A stretch of DNA of 64,000 nt from Nannocystis pusilla (GCF_026626665.1 NZ_JAPNKE010000002.1:9816001-9880000), one strand, 5' to 3'. Shown: positions 1-11,946, numbered from the stretch's first letter. Made by a program: numbers and translations. The notes: generated by a model from the letters alone, not told the origin.

Positions 1-2
1 CG

Positions 3-737
3 ACCCTCGGCGGCAGCACCCGCAGCCCCCTGCCGCGCTTCACCGTGCTGTCGGGCGACGAGCGCGACGCCCTGGAGCGGCTGTTCGCCGACCTCGCGGC
101 CCAGGCGATGCGCGTGCTCGTCCCCGGCGCGCACGTGTTCATCGCCGGCAACCCGCTGCTGTCGCACCTGGTGTACGGGCCGTTCCTCGCCGCCGGCTTC
201 GAGAAGCGGGCCGAGATCATCCGCCTCGTCCAGACCTTGCGCGGCGGCGACCGGCCGAAGAACGCCCACGAGGAGTTCGCCGACGTCACCGTCATGCCGC
301 GCTCCGCGTGGGAGCCGTGGGGTCTGTTCCGCAAGCCGTGCGAGGGCCGCGTGCAGGACAACCTGCGCCGCTGGGGCACCGGCGGGCTGCGGCGGATCAG
401 CGCCGAGCAGCCGTTCGCCGACGTCATCGCCTCCGCCCCGACGCGGCCCGAGGAGCGGGCCCTCTCGCCGCACCCCTCGCTCAAGCCGCAGGCGCTGATG
501 CGCCAGCTCGTGCGCGCCGCCTTGCCGCTCGGGCGCGGCGTGGTGCTCGACCCGTTCATGGGCGGCGGCTCGACGATCGCGGCCGCGGCCGCGGTCGGCT
601 ACGAGAGCGTGGGGGTGGAGCTCGACCCCGAGTTCTTCGCCGCCGCGGCCGCCGGGATCCCGCGCCTCGCCGCGCTGCCGATCCCGCCGCCGCGGCGGGC
701 CCGGGCGCGCCAGGGTGACTCTCAGGACATGTCCTGA
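3..737 (+). CDS. DNA methyltransferase, C-terminal part (5' truncated by window edge)
   Basis: The frame is open from the first bases, so the N-terminus lies outside the window; about 244 residues are visible. An HPSLKP signature (471-488) is followed by the AdoMet-binding loop DPFMGGGST (549-575) and a GVELDPEF strand. This order is typical of the end of beta-class N6-adenine/N4-cytosine methylases. The catalytic (D/S)PPY motif must lie upstream, so the target base cannot be told. A GTG at 45 could be taken for a start, but sensible in-frame residues precede it. The stop codon (735-737) abuts a GGACATGTCC repeat, which encodes the last residues (DMS). It may be a solitary methylase or half of a restriction-modification pair; no nuclease gene is seen on this side. 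Confidence 0.8.
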   Translation, partial: TLGGSTRSPLPRFTVLSGDERDALERLFADLAAQAMRVLVPGAHVFIAGNPLLSHLVYGPFLAAGFEKRAEIIRLVQTLRGGDRPKNAHEEFADVTVMPRSAWEPWGLFRKPCEGRVQDNLRRWGTGGLRRISAEQPFADVIASAPTRPEERALSPHPSLKPQALMRQLVRAALPLGRGVVLDPFMGGGSTIAAAAAVGYESVGVELDPEFFAAAAAGIPRLAALPIPPPRRARARQGDSQDMS

Positions 738-945
738 AGGTCCTGCGAACATCGGCCCGCGCGCCGCGGCCTGGCCGCGGAAGCGCCGCGGCCGGTCCGG
801 GGGCATCAGCGTGACTCTGAGGACATGTCCGGAAGGACCTCCGGGCCTCGGACCGCGCGCCGCTGTCGGACGGCCGAGGAGCGGCCACGGCGGGCCCGAA
901 CGCGCCCGGGTGATTCTCAGGACATGTCCCGCGGCACATGTCCGA
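715..945. repeat. Three spaced copies of the GGACATGTCC repeat with a conserved left flank
   Basis: GGACATGTCC occurs at 725-734, 831-840 and 920-929. Each copy is preceded by the near-identical flank GTGA(C/T)TCT(C/G)A, and a fourth ACATGTCC lies at 936-943. The copies are 106 and 89 bp apart. The first overlaps the methylase stop codon; the rest of this 229-bp gap holds no convincing gene. These are the best-preserved members of the window-wide family. Confidence 0.8.
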
Positions 946-966
946 AAGGCTACGCTGCCCGCTACC

Positions 967-1746
967 TCAGGGCACCGCGCTGGCGCCGCCGTCGAAGTTG
1001 ATGGCCGTGCCGGTGATGAAGGCGGCGCGGGCCGACGCCAGGAAGGTGATGAGGTCGGCGGCCTCTTCGGCCTCGCCGACGCGGCCGAGGGGCACCTGGC
1101 GCTGGCGGGCCATGTCGGCGTAGAAGCGGTCGCGGTCGAGGGACGGGTTGCGCTTCTTGTCGTGCTGGGCGCTCTTGACCAGGCCGATGAGGACCGCATT
1201 GACGCGGATCTGGTCGGGCGCGAGCTCCTTCGACAGCGCCTTGGTGAGGGCCAGGCCGGCGGCGCGGCTGATGGTCGAGGGCATCGAGCCGGCGGCCGGC
1301 TGGCGGGCGCCGATGTTGAGCAGGTTGACGATGCTGCCGCCGCCGGCCTTGCGCATGTGCGGGATGGCGATACGGACGAGGCGCAGCGCGGCGAACAGCT
1401 TGAGGTCGAGGTCGTCCTGCCAGGCGTCGTCGGTGAGCGACTCGAACGCGCCGGCGGCCGAGGTGCCGGCGTTGTTGACCAGGACGTCGATGCGGCCGAG
1501 GCGGGCGACCACGCCGTCGACCAGGCGCATGACGTCGGCCGGCTCGCGCACGTCGACCGGCATGGCGAGCACCTCGGTGCCTGTCTCTGCGGACAGGTCG
1601 TGCATCGCCTTGGCGAGCACGTCGGGCCGGCGGGCGCAGATGACGACGCGCGCCCCGGCGAGGGCGAGCGCGCGGGCGGTGGCGCGGCCGATGCCCTCGC
1701 TGCCGCCGGTGACGATCGCGACTTTCTGCTGGAGACCGAGGTCCAT
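967..1746 (-). CDS. SDR-family oxidoreductase with substituted catalytic Tyr and Lys
   Basis: About 259 residues, the classical short-chain dehydrogenase size. The N-terminal cofactor loop TGGSEGIG and the NNAG motif are intact, and the C-terminal FDGG typical of FabG-like members is present. The start is the ATG at 1744-1746 (MDLGLQQKVAIVTGG); the frame is open six codons further, without family resemblance. At the active site the usual YxxxK reads SxxxR (PSTISRAAG), so the Tyr and Lys proton-relay pair is lost. Either the reaction is unusual or the protein binds a nucleotide or ligand without classical chemistry. A hairpin copy of the dispersed repeat (1580-1597) lies inside the gene and is read as DLSAETG. 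It stands alone; substrate unknown. Confidence 0.85.
   Translation of the reverse strand: MDLGLQQKVAIVTGGSEGIGRATARALALAGARVVICARRPDVLAKAMHDLSAETGTEVLAMPVDVREPADVMRLVDGVVARLGRIDVLVNNAGTSAAGAFESLTDDAWQDDLDLKLFAALRLVRIAIPHMRKAGGGSIVNLLNIGARQPAAGSMPSTISRAAGLALTKALSKELAPDQIRVNAVLIGLVKSAQHDKKRNPSLDRDRFYADMARQRQVPLGRVGEAEEAADLITFLASARAAFITGTAINFDGGASAVP
1580..1597. repeat. Dispersed-repeat hairpin inside the SDR gene
   Basis: CCTGTCT-CTGC-GGACAGG: 7-bp arms with one T:G wobble and a 4-nt loop. It lies wholly inside coding sequence and keeps the SDR frame. Confidence 0.7.
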
Positions 1747-1789
1747 GGCGCGAGGACGTAGCACGATTCGCGCGCGCGCGGCACGGCGG

Positions 1790-2524
1790 TCACAGCGGGG
1801 CCTCCGGGGGCAGGGGAGGCTCGGGGAGGAGCCCCAGGGCCAGCATGGAGGTGCAGCCGCCGTCGGTGACGATGAGGTGGTCGACGACCGGGATGCCCAT
1901 CAGCCAGCCGCACTCGACCAGGCGGTGGGTGAGCCCGACGTCGCTCTCGCTGGGGTTCGGCTCGCCGCTGGGGTGGTTGTGGACGAGGATCACCGAGTGC
2001 GCGCCGGCCTGGGTGAGCGGGCGGAACACTTCGCGGGGGTGGACGTGCACGTGGGCGACGCTGCCGAGCCCGACCTCCTTGATCAGGCGGATCCGCCGCC
2101 GGCTGTCGAGGCCCAGGATCATGAACACCTCCTGCGAGCGGCCGCGCAGGTGGGCGTGGACGAACCGGCGCACGTCGTCGGAGCCGCGCACCGCGGCTTC
2201 GACCGGCAGATGGAGCTGGCCTATCCGCCGCGCCAGCTTGACCGCCGCGCACACCGCGGTGGCCGAGGCCTCGCCGATGCCCGGCGACTCTGCCAGCTCG
2301 TGCGGCAGGCCGCGCATCAGCCCCGACAGCCCGCCCAGGCGCTGCAGCAGCGCCAGCGCCCGCTGCTCGGCCCGCCCGCCGCCGAGCAGCAGCGCGACCA
2401 ACTCGACGTTGCTCAGCACCGCCGGCCCGAACGCGTACATGCGCTCGCGGGGCCGCTCGATCGCCCGCGCCCGCGCGCCGGCCTCGGGGTCATCACCGCA
2501 ACTCTCGCCGCTCCCTTGAGACAT
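1790..2524 (-). CDS. radC: RadC family (JAB/MPN domain) protein
   Basis: 244 residues: an N-terminal helix-hairpin-helix-like region (about 30-100, ending in a PGIG loop) followed by a JAMM metal-binding motif, HNHPSGxxxPSxxD (H182 to D195). This is the full RadC arrangement. RadC proteins are predicted Zn metalloproteins of uncertain function; the old DNA-repair role is not well supported. The ATG at 2522-2524 lies inside a dispersed-repeat copy (GACATGTCC at 2520-2528), so the repeat supplies the start codon. A downstream Met near residue 29 (MYAFGPA) is the alternative if the true protein is shorter. No strong Shine-Dalgarno is visible upstream of either. Confidence 0.9.
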   Translation of the reverse strand: MSQGSGESCGDDPEAGARARAIERPRERMYAFGPAVLSNVELVALLLGGGRAEQRALALLQRLGGLSGLMRGLPHELAESPGIGEASATAVCAAVKLARRIGQLHLPVEAAVRGSDDVRRFVHAHLRGRSQEVFMILGLDSRRRIRLIKEVGLGSVAHVHVHPREVFRPLTQAGAHSVILVHNHPSGEPNPSESDVGLTHRLVECGWLMGIPVVDHLIVTDGGCTSMLALGLLPEPPLPPEAPL

Positions 2525-2704
2525 GTCCCGAGGACTTCAAGCCGCGTGCCAGCGAGAAGCCGCGGCGCGACGCGGCGCCGCGGTCACGGCCCGTCCCGCC
2601 GGCTGGCCGGGCGTCCCGCCGGCTGGACACCGACGCGGCGGGGTCGGAACATGCCCTTTCGACCATGCTCGTTCAGACATGCCCGCACGGACATGTCTTG
2701 AAGT
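2518..2704. repeat. Intergenic gap with several degenerate copies of the dispersed repeat
   Basis: The gap between radC and the hybrid kinase carries GACATGTCC at 2520-2528, GGACATGTC at 2689-2697, and weaker ACATGCCC-type words near 2650 and 2677. The kinase stop codon lies directly beside the last copy. No gene is seen here. Confidence 0.65.
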
Positions 2705-5734
<3,030 letters not shown>

Positions 5735-5888
5735 CCTGGAGTGGTGGCATGACAGCACGGCCGCGCGGCGCCGGCAACCGTCCATGAGGGGGCGCACGCG
5801 GGCTCCTTCGCCGCCGCGTCGACGCACACCGGCTCGCTGCTGCTTCGACGCGGGATCTCGCAGATCGCGCGTGGTATGGTTGCGGGCC

Positions 5889-6464
5889 GTGACCTCGACC
5901 CGCCTGGTCCTCGCGCTCGCCCTCGCACCTGCCGTCGCGGCAGCCGGCGCGCTCCTCCTCCCCGGCTGCGGCGGCGACCCGTCGACCGCCGTTCAACAGC
6001 GACCCGCCGGCGAGCCCGCGCCGGCGGCCGGCGCCGCGGCTCCGGCCGGGCCCGCGCGCACCGCCACCGCCCCGGCCAACGGCTTCGGCGACGGCATCGC
6101 CTGGCGCGGCCTCGAGGAGGGCTTCCGCGAGGCCGCGAGCCTCGGCCGGCCGATCATGCTGGTCGTCCACGCGTCGTGGTGCTCGCAGTGCAAGGCGCTG
6201 CGGCCCGCCTTCTCCGACCCGGCGCTGGTCGACCTGTCGGACCGCTTCGTCATGATCAACGTCGACCAGGACCTCGAGCCGGCGAGCCAGCAGTACGGCC
6301 CCGACGGCCGCTACGTCCCGCGCGTGCTGTTCTTCGACGCCGCCGGCGAGCTCGACCGCGAGCTGCTCAACGCCTCGCGTCGCCGCTACAAGTACTACTA
6401 TTCGCCGCACGACGACCTCGTCGGCGCGATGCGTCAAGCCCTCGAACGCCATGCCAAGTCCTGA
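5889..6464 (+). CDS. Thioredoxin-like lipoprotein
   Basis: About 191 residues from a GTG start (5889). A hydrophobic signal ends in a lipobox (LLLPGC), followed by a Pro/Ala-rich linker and a thioredoxin fold with active site WCSQCK (about residues 98-103). The YVPRVLFFDAAGE segment is the cis-Pro strand of thioredoxins. It is likely an envelope-anchored thiol-disulfide or thiol-reductase protein. The frame is open upstream into the divergent kinase region, but only the GTG start gives a proper signal peptide. It overlaps the next gene by 14 nt, so the two are probably co-translated. Confidence 0.82.
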   Translation: MTSTRLVLALALAPAVAAAGALLLPGCGGDPSTAVQQRPAGEPAPAAGAAAPAGPARTATAPANGFGDGIAWRGLEEGFREAASLGRPIMLVVHASWCSQCKALRPAFSDPALVDLSDRFVMINVDQDLEPASQQYGPDGRYVPRVLFFDAAGELDRELLNASRRRYKYYYSPHDDLVGAMRQALERHAKS

Positions 6465-8326
6465 GCCCCGCAACGTGCGTCGCTACGCTCGCCGCGGTGC
6501 CGCCGGGTTCGCGCTGCTCGGCGCGCTCGCGCTGCGCCCCGCCGCCGCCGCGCGGCCCGACATCATGCCCGTCGAGGACGTGCGCCCCGGCATGAAGGGT
6601 CACGCGGTCACCGTCTTCTCCGGCACCGGCACCGACCGCTTCGAGATCGAGGTCATCGACGTCATCCGCGACTACCTGCCGCGTCAGGACGCGATCCTGT
6701 TCCGCTCCTCCGACCCGCGGATGGTCCACTCCGGCATCGTCGGCGGCATGAGCGGCAGCCCGATCTACATCGACGGCAAGCTGGTCGGCGCGCTGGCCTA
6801 CGGCTACCGCTTCAACAAGGACCCGATCGGCGGCATCACCCCGATCTCCAACATGTTCGCCGTCGGCGAGCTGCCCTTTCGGCCAGAAGTGCTGCCGCAC
6901 AACCGGGTCCGCGCGACCGCCCGCGACGGCGCGGCCGGGTGGGCCGACGCGATGCTCGGCCTCGGCACCACGCCCCTGCCGCCGCGACGCCGCCCCGACG
7001 ACCTGACGCCGCAGGGCGGCCTGGCGCCGCTCGGCGCGCCGATGTCGGTGAGCGGCCTCGGGGCCGAGGCGACCCGCTACCTCGCCGACACTCTCGGCCT
7101 CGTGCCCGCGCGCGGCGGCAGCGGCGGCACGGCCGTCGGCGACGCCAAGACCGCGCCGGCCAAGACCTGGCAGGGCGGCGACTCGGTGTCGGTCGTGCTG
7201 ATCCGCGGCGACAACGCGGTCGCGCCCAACGGCACCATCACGTGGGTCGGCGGCAAGCAGGGCGAGAAGCTGCTGGCGTTCGGCCACGAGATGCTCGGCG
7301 CCGGCCCGAGCAACCTGCCGATCGCCGACGCGCGCGTCCACGTGATCATCCCCAGCGTCGAGCGCTCGGTGAAGCTGTCGAGCGCGCTGCACGTGCGCGG
7401 GTCGATGATTCAGGACCGCCAGGCGGCGATCTCGCTGCGCACCGACGTCGGCGCGCCGATGATCCCGGTGACCACCGAGCTGCGCGCGCCGGAGCCCGAC
7501 ATGCCGCCGCGCGTCTACCACAGCGAGGTCGCGCTCGGCGTCGACCTCACCCCGGCGCTGACGGCCAGCCTGCTGGTCGACGCGCTCGGCGAGGGCGCGG
7601 CCGACGGCACCGAGGTGGTCGCCGAGGTCGTCCATCACATCGACGTCACCACGAGCAAGGGGCCGCGCACCGTCACCGTCAAGACCGAGGAGTTCTTCCC
7701 GGCCGGCGTCGACGCGCGCGCTCGGCCGCGGCCGCGGGGCGCTGATCATGGCGGCGCTGCTCAACAACGACTTCGAGGTCGCCAAGCTGCGAGGCGTCCG
7801 CCAGACCGCCACCCTGCGCTACGACAGCCCGGTCGAGATCCTCGAGTCGATCCGCCTCGCCGACGCCGACGTGCACGCGGGCGATCTGGTGAACCTCGAG
7901 CTGCGCCTCCGCGACTACCGCGGCGCCACCCACACCGAGACCCTGGCCCTGCGCGTGCCCGACGACGCCGCCGAGCAGGACATCCAGATCGAGGTCACCG
8001 GCGGCGACAACGCTCGCCCGCCGCGGCCGATGCCGAGCTCGCTCGACGACCTGATCGACACGTTGCAGGACACCTATCCGGCGCGCAGCCTGGTCGCCAC
8101 GATCTACCGCGAGGCCGAGGGCCTCTCGACCCGCCACGGGCTCTTGCCCGAGCTGCCGGCCAGCGTGCTCGAGAGCCTCGCGCACACCGGCAGTACCACC
8201 TCGGCGGTCCGCTTCAAGCAGATGGCGCGGCGGGTGATCCCGCGCCCGGCGCTGATCGAGGGCGAGCACACCCTCAAGCTCAGCGTCAAGCCGAAGCGGA
8301 AGTTCGCCGCGCCGGATCTCGATTGA
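6451..8326 (+). CDS. SpoIVB-type (S55) peptidase-domain protein, frame broken near 7712-7720
   Basis: A signal peptide is followed by a domain starting MPVEDVRPGMKG and including GMSGSPIYIDGKLVGAL, which matches the S55 serine-peptidase domain of SpoIVB; the GMSGSP Ser is the expected nucleophile. Intact length would be about 625 residues. The frame from 6451 makes sense to VKTEEFFPAGVDA, then becomes nonsense. The correct continuation (ALIMAALLNNDFEV to KRKFAAPDLD) lies one frame over and ends at 8326. Restoring one GC unit in the GC run at 7712-7720 rejoins both halves. It may be a sequencing error or a real break. It sits between the thioredoxin-like gene (14-nt overlap) and the beta-propeller gene, suggesting an envelope-protein operon. 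Confidence 0.8.
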
Positions 8327-8346
8327 CGACTCGTCCAGCCTCGACC

Positions 8347-10473
8347 ATGACTGTCTCTTCGCGCATGTTCCTTCGTACATCTTTGCCGCTTCTGCTGCTC
8401 GTCCTCGCGCCCGCGAGCGCCGGGGCCGGCGGCACGCGCAGCTTCCACCTCGGCGACTTCGACGACTTCGACGCCGGCGAGGCCGAGGGCGCGGCGATCG
8501 AGGGCTCGGGCAAGGTCACGGTCGGCCTCGTGCCGGCGCGCGGCGAGGTGAAGGGCGCGGCGAGCGTGTTCTCGTGCGCGGCCGACCCGAAGGACAAGGG
8601 CGCGGTGTACCTCGGCACGGCCGATAAGTCCGCGGTGCAGCGGATCAAGCTGACCACCCCGAGCAAGGCCGGCGCGGCCGAGCCGGCGGCCACCAAGCTG
8701 GCCGAGCTGCCGGGCGCGGTGGTGTCGGCGCTGACGACCTTGCCCGGCGGCGACGTCCTGGCGGCGACGCTGCCCGGCGGCACGATCCACCGCATCGACG
8801 CCAAGGGCAAGGTCAGCGAGTTCGCCAAGCTCGCGGTCGACCAGATCTGGGCCCTCGTGCCGCACGAGGGGCGCCTGCTCGTCGGGACAGGTCCGAAGGG
8901 CGAGCTGTTCTCGCTCGACATGAGCGGCAAGGACCCCAAGGTCGTGCTCGACTCCGACGAGAAGGACATCCTCGCGGTGCTGCCGGTCGGCAAGGACGTG
9001 GTCGTCGGCACCTCGCCCGGCGCCAAGGTGTTGCAGGTCGGCCCGGCCAGCGACGGCGTGCTGGTCCACGACTTCGCCGGCGACGAGGTCCGCGCGCTCG
9101 CGCTGGTCGAGGGCGGCCTGGTCGCGGCGGTCAACGACTTCAGCGACCGCGGCCTGTCGTCGGTCCAGGCGCTCACCAAGAACCTCAACCGGACCAGCCT
9201 GGTCGGTCAGCCGGCCGAGGGCACGCTCGACGCGACGTCGGGCGGCGGCGGGGCGCAGTCGTCGGCCGACCTGTTCTTCGTCGCCCTCGGTGCCAAGCGC
9301 GACCTGGCCCGCGCCTCCGAGGCGACCTGGGAGTCGTGGCTGCACAAGGACAAGCAGTACTTCACCGGCCTGCTCGCCGGCGGCAAGGGCAGCGAGGTGC
9401 TGGTGTCCGCCTCGCAGCAGGGCAAGGTCTACCGCGTCCGCGGCCGCCGCGACGTCGCCACCGTCGCCGACCTCGATGAGCGCCAGGCCACCGCGCTGTG
9501 CCGCCTCGGCGACGGCGCGGTGCTGGCGACCACCGGCGACGGCGCGGGCGCTTATCGGCTCGCGGTCGCACCTGCCCAAAAGGCCAGGTATCGGACGAAG
9601 GTGCTCGACGCCAAGCAGCCGTCGACGTTCGGCGCGGTGTACCTGCGCGGCAAGGGCGTGACCCTGCGCGCCCGCAGCGGCCCGGGCGAGGAGCCCGACA
9701 AGCGCTGGAGCGAGTGGAAGCCGGTCGGCCTGAAGAAGGAAGGCGACGCTCTGGCGGGCGCGCTGGCCCTGCCGACGCGCCGCTTCGTCGAGCTCGAGGT
9801 GACTCTGGCCGACGGCGGCGAGCTGCGCGACGTGCAGCTGTTTTACGCCCCCGAGAACCTGGCGCCGCTGGTCGCCGGGGTCGACGTCGCCCGGCCCGAG
9901 TTCGAGCTCGGCGACGACGACGAGCCCGAGGGCAAGCTGACGATCAAGTGGAAGGCCGAGGCGCGCGACGACGACGACCTGGTCTACGAGGTCCGCGTGC
10001 GCCCCGAGGGCACCTCCGACAAGGAGTGGATCTCCCTCAGCGGCGCCGAGCAGGTGACCAAGAAGGAGTACAAGTGGGACCTCGACAGCGTGCCCGACGG
10101 CGTCTACGAGGCCCAGGTCATCGCCAGCGACGAGCCGAGCAACGGCATCGCCCGCGCCGCGCGTGACGAGGTCGTTTCGGCCCCGTTCGTCGTCGACCAC
10201 AAGCGGCCCGCGATCGACGGCGTCAAGGTCAGCGGTCTGGCGATCACCGGCACCGCCAGCGACGAGGGCGGCCAGATCCACGACGTCGCCTTCAGCGTCG
10301 ACGGCGGCCCGTTCCGCGCCGCCAGCCCGAGCGACGGCCTGTTCGACACCGGCCGCGAGGGCTTCCAGCTGACCCTCCCCGAGCCGCTGGCCCCCGGCCG
10401 CCACCGCGTGGTCCTGCGCGCCCGCGACGCCTTCGGCAACATCGGCTCGCACGCCGTCATCGCCGACAAGTAG
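8347..10473 (+). CDS. Secreted beta-propeller-like protein with C-terminal Ig/FnIII-like domain
   Basis: 708 residues from ATG 8347, 20 nt after the S55 gene. A signal peptide (LPLLLLVLAPASAGAG) is followed by about 400 residues of repeating strands with Asp/Gly turns, such as GGTIHRIDAKGK and GRLLVGTGPKGELF, which look like a WD40/NHL-type propeller. The last ~250 residues contain FnIII or Ig-like strands (ITGTASDEGGQIHDVAFSVD, VLRARDAFGNIGSHAV). No enzyme motif is seen; a structural or binding role at the cell surface is inferred. GTGPKGE at 8885 is encoded through a GGACAGGTC repeat word using the codons ACA and GGT, unusual here. Confidence 0.75.
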   Translation: MTVSSRMFLRTSLPLLLLVLAPASAGAGGTRSFHLGDFDDFDAGEAEGAAIEGSGKVTVGLVPARGEVKGAASVFSCAADPKDKGAVYLGTADKSAVQRIKLTTPSKAGAAEPAATKLAELPGAVVSALTTLPGGDVLAATLPGGTIHRIDAKGKVSEFAKLAVDQIWALVPHEGRLLVGTGPKGELFSLDMSGKDPKVVLDSDEKDILAVLPVGKDVVVGTSPGAKVLQVGPASDGVLVHDFAGDEVRALALVEGGLVAAVNDFSDRGLSSVQALTKNLNRTSLVGQPAEGTLDATSGGGGAQSSADLFFVALGAKRDLARASEATWESWLHKDKQYFTGLLAGGKGSEVLVSASQQGKVYRVRGRRDVATVADLDERQATALCRLGDGAVLATTGDGAGAYRLAVAPAQKARYRTKVLDAKQPSTFGAVYLRGKGVTLRARSGPGEEPDKRWSEWKPVGLKKEGDALAGALALPTRRFVELEVTLADGGELRDVQLFYAPENLAPLVAGVDVARPEFELGDDDEPEGKLTIKWKAEARDDDDLVYEVRVRPEGTSDKEWISLSGAEQVTKKEYKWDLDSVPDGVYEAQVIASDEPSNGIARAARDEVVSAPFVVDHKRPAIDGVKVSGLAITGTASDEGGQIHDVAFSVDGGPFRAASPSDGLFDTGREGFQLTLPEPLAPGRHRVVLRARDAFGNIGSHAVIADK

Positions 10474-10475
10474 CG

Positions 10476-10609
10476 CCTGTCCCCGCGGACAGGTCGTCAG
10501 ACGCGCCTCGCTTGCGAAGATGAGGGCGTCGGCTGTCCTTTCGGACATGTCCATGACGGCCGCGCCGTAACCTGGGAGACTGAACGCGGTGCCTGTCCTT
10601 GCGGACAGG
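10476..10609. repeat. Three dispersed-repeat hairpins between convergent genes
   Basis: Hairpins CCTGTCC-CCGC-GGACAGG (10476-10493), TGTCC-TTTC-GGACA (10534-10547, continuing into GGACATGTCC 10543-10552) and CCTGTCC-TTGC-GGACAGG (10592-10609). They fill the 142-bp gap between the convergent propeller and TetR genes and may act as bidirectional terminators, although no T-run follows. Confidence 0.75.
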
Positions 10610-10615
10610 TCGCCG

Positions 10616-11203
10616 TCACGCCGCCAGCAGCGCGAGCGCCTGCTTGCGGGCGGTCGCGCGGACGGCCTTGCTCAGGGCCGGGTCGTGCGTCGCGCGGGCG
10701 AGGACCATGCTGCCGACGCACAGCGTCACGATCAGCTGGACGCGGGTGTCGGCGTCGGGGCAGCCGTCGGGCAGCGCGCGGCGCAGGACCCCGGCCATGC
10801 TGTGGAGCACCGCGGTGTAGGCCCGCTGCGGCTCGGGGCCGGCGCGGACGACGTCGGACGGCAACGCGTAGAGGGGGCAGTGCTGGTCGCTGTCCTCGAG
10901 CACCTCGTCGCTGAGGTAGCGCTCGATCAGCATGCGCGCCAGCTTCGACGCCTCGGGCGGCGGGCGCCGCGACTGCGCCAGGCGCAGCGCGAACGGGTTG
11001 CAGTCGACGTAGCTGCCGACGGCCTCGGCGTACAGCGCGGCCTTGCTGGGGAAGTGGTTGTAAAAGCCGCCGCGGGTGAGCTTGGCGCGGGCCATGATCT
11101 GGTCGATCGAGACCGGCTCGAACCCGTGGCGATTGAACAGCGCGCGCGCGGCCATGACGATGCGCTCGCGCGTGCGGGCCTTGTGCTCGGCGGTGTAGGG
11201 CAT
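10616..11203 (-). CDS. TetR/AcrR-family transcriptional repressor
   Basis: 195 residues from ATG 11201-11203 (MPYTAEHKARTRERIV). The N-terminal helix-turn-helix (residues about 10-57; SIDQIMARAKLTRGGFYNHFPSKAALY) is typical of TetR regulators, and the variable helical C-terminal domain would bind the inducer. The frame continues upstream to 11254, but those codons would run through the palindromic operator. The gene is divergent from a glutathione-S-transferase-like gene across a 113-bp gap containing a perfect palindrome, so it probably represses both. The ligand is likely an electrophile or xenobiotic handled by the neighbour; this is inference. Confidence 0.9.
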   Translation of the reverse strand: MPYTAEHKARTRERIVMAARALFNRHGFEPVSIDQIMARAKLTRGGFYNHFPSKAALYAEAVGSYVDCNPFALRLAQSRRPPPEASKLARMLIERYLSDEVLEDSDQHCPLYALPSDVVRAGPEPQRAYTAVLHSMAGVLRRALPDGCPDADTRVQLIVTLCVGSMVLARATHDPALSKAVRATARKQALALLAA

Positions 11204-11238
11204 CGCGAGGTTCCTCGATGGTGGTAGCACGACGGAGA

Positions 11239-11256
11239 ATATGTTCTTGAACATAT
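11239..11256. promoter_or_regulatory. Palindromic operator, probable TetR binding site
   Basis: ATATGTTC-TT-GAACATAT: perfect 8-bp arms with a 2-nt centre in an AT-rich patch between the divergent TetR and GST genes. Size, symmetry and position fit a TetR-family operator controlling both promoters. Confidence 0.75.
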
Positions 11257-11316
11257 GTAGGCGTGGGCTACGTTTGCCGGCGAGCGGTCGATACGCGCCG
11301 CTCGTGGAGGATGATC

Positions 11317-11946
11317 ATGCAGATCTACTGGTTCAAGGCACAGGCGCCGCGGCGCGTGGTGGCGCTGGCGAAGCACCTCGGGATCGCGGCCGAGTTCATC
11401 GAGGTCGACCTGGTCGGCGGCGATCTCAAGCAGCCGACGTACGCCCGGCTCAACCCCAACATGAAGGCGCCGACCCTGGTCGACGGCGAGTTCGTGCTGT
11501 GGGAGTCGTCGGCGATCATGGCCCATCTGTGCATTCAGTCTGGCTCCGACATGTGGCCCGCGCACGCGCCGGCCGAGCAGGTCGAGGTGCTGCGCTGGCT
11601 CGGCTGGAACGACTGCCACTGGGCGGAGGCGGTGGGACCGTTCTACTTCGAGCACATCATCAAGCCGTCGTTCGGGTTCGGCGAGCCCGACCGCGAGGCG
11701 TTGAAGGCGAAGGTCGACGGCCTGCGGCGCTTCGCCCGGGTGCTCGACCGGCACCTCGAGGGGCGAGAGTTCGTCGCCTGCGGGCGGCTGACCATCGCTG
11801 ACTTCCACCTCGCGTCGATGGCGACCGACTGGCGCGAGTCGGAGATGCCGCTGGCGGACTTCGCCAACGTCGTCCGCTGGCTCGAGCGCCTGCGCCGGCT
11901 GCCCGCGTGGGCCGACCCGTGGCCGCAGCCACGCGCCGCGGCGTAG
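11317..11946 (+). CDS. Glutathione S-transferase-like protein
   Basis: 209 residues. The N-terminal thioredoxin-fold half contains the NPNMKAPTLVDG cis-Pro region and WESSAIMAHL, the GSH gamma-glutamyl-binding SNAIL-like motif. The helical C-terminal half contains LTIADFHLASM, the GST N-capping box. The catalytic Ser/Tyr/Cys is not obvious (YWFKAQAPRRVV), so the class is uncertain. The start was set by the Shine-Dalgarno GGAGG at 11306-11310, 6 nt before ATG 11317; an ATG at 11311 directly abuts it. The gene is divergent from and probably controlled by the TetR regulator, which suggests inducible detoxification. Confidence 0.87.
   Translation: MQIYWFKAQAPRRVVALAKHLGIAAEFIEVDLVGGDLKQPTYARLNPNMKAPTLVDGEFVLWESSAIMAHLCIQSGSDMWPAHAPAEQVEVLRWLGWNDCHWAEAVGPFYFEHIIKPSFGFGEPDREALKAKVDGLRRFARVLDRHLEGREFVACGRLTIADFHLASMATDWRESEMPLADFANVVRWLERLRRLPAWADPWPQPRAAA

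Noticed and set aside
725..734. GGACATGTCC fits the eukaryotic p53 half-site pattern RRRCATGYYY.
   Set aside because: Bacterial DNA with no such regulator; the match simply reflects that the word is a palindrome around CATG.
8347..10473. A 1340-codon frame from 6451 to 10473 as a single giant protein.
   Set aside because: It crosses the broken S55 gene in a wrong frame; residues from about 7720 to 8330 are noise and the propeller gene has its own signal peptide.
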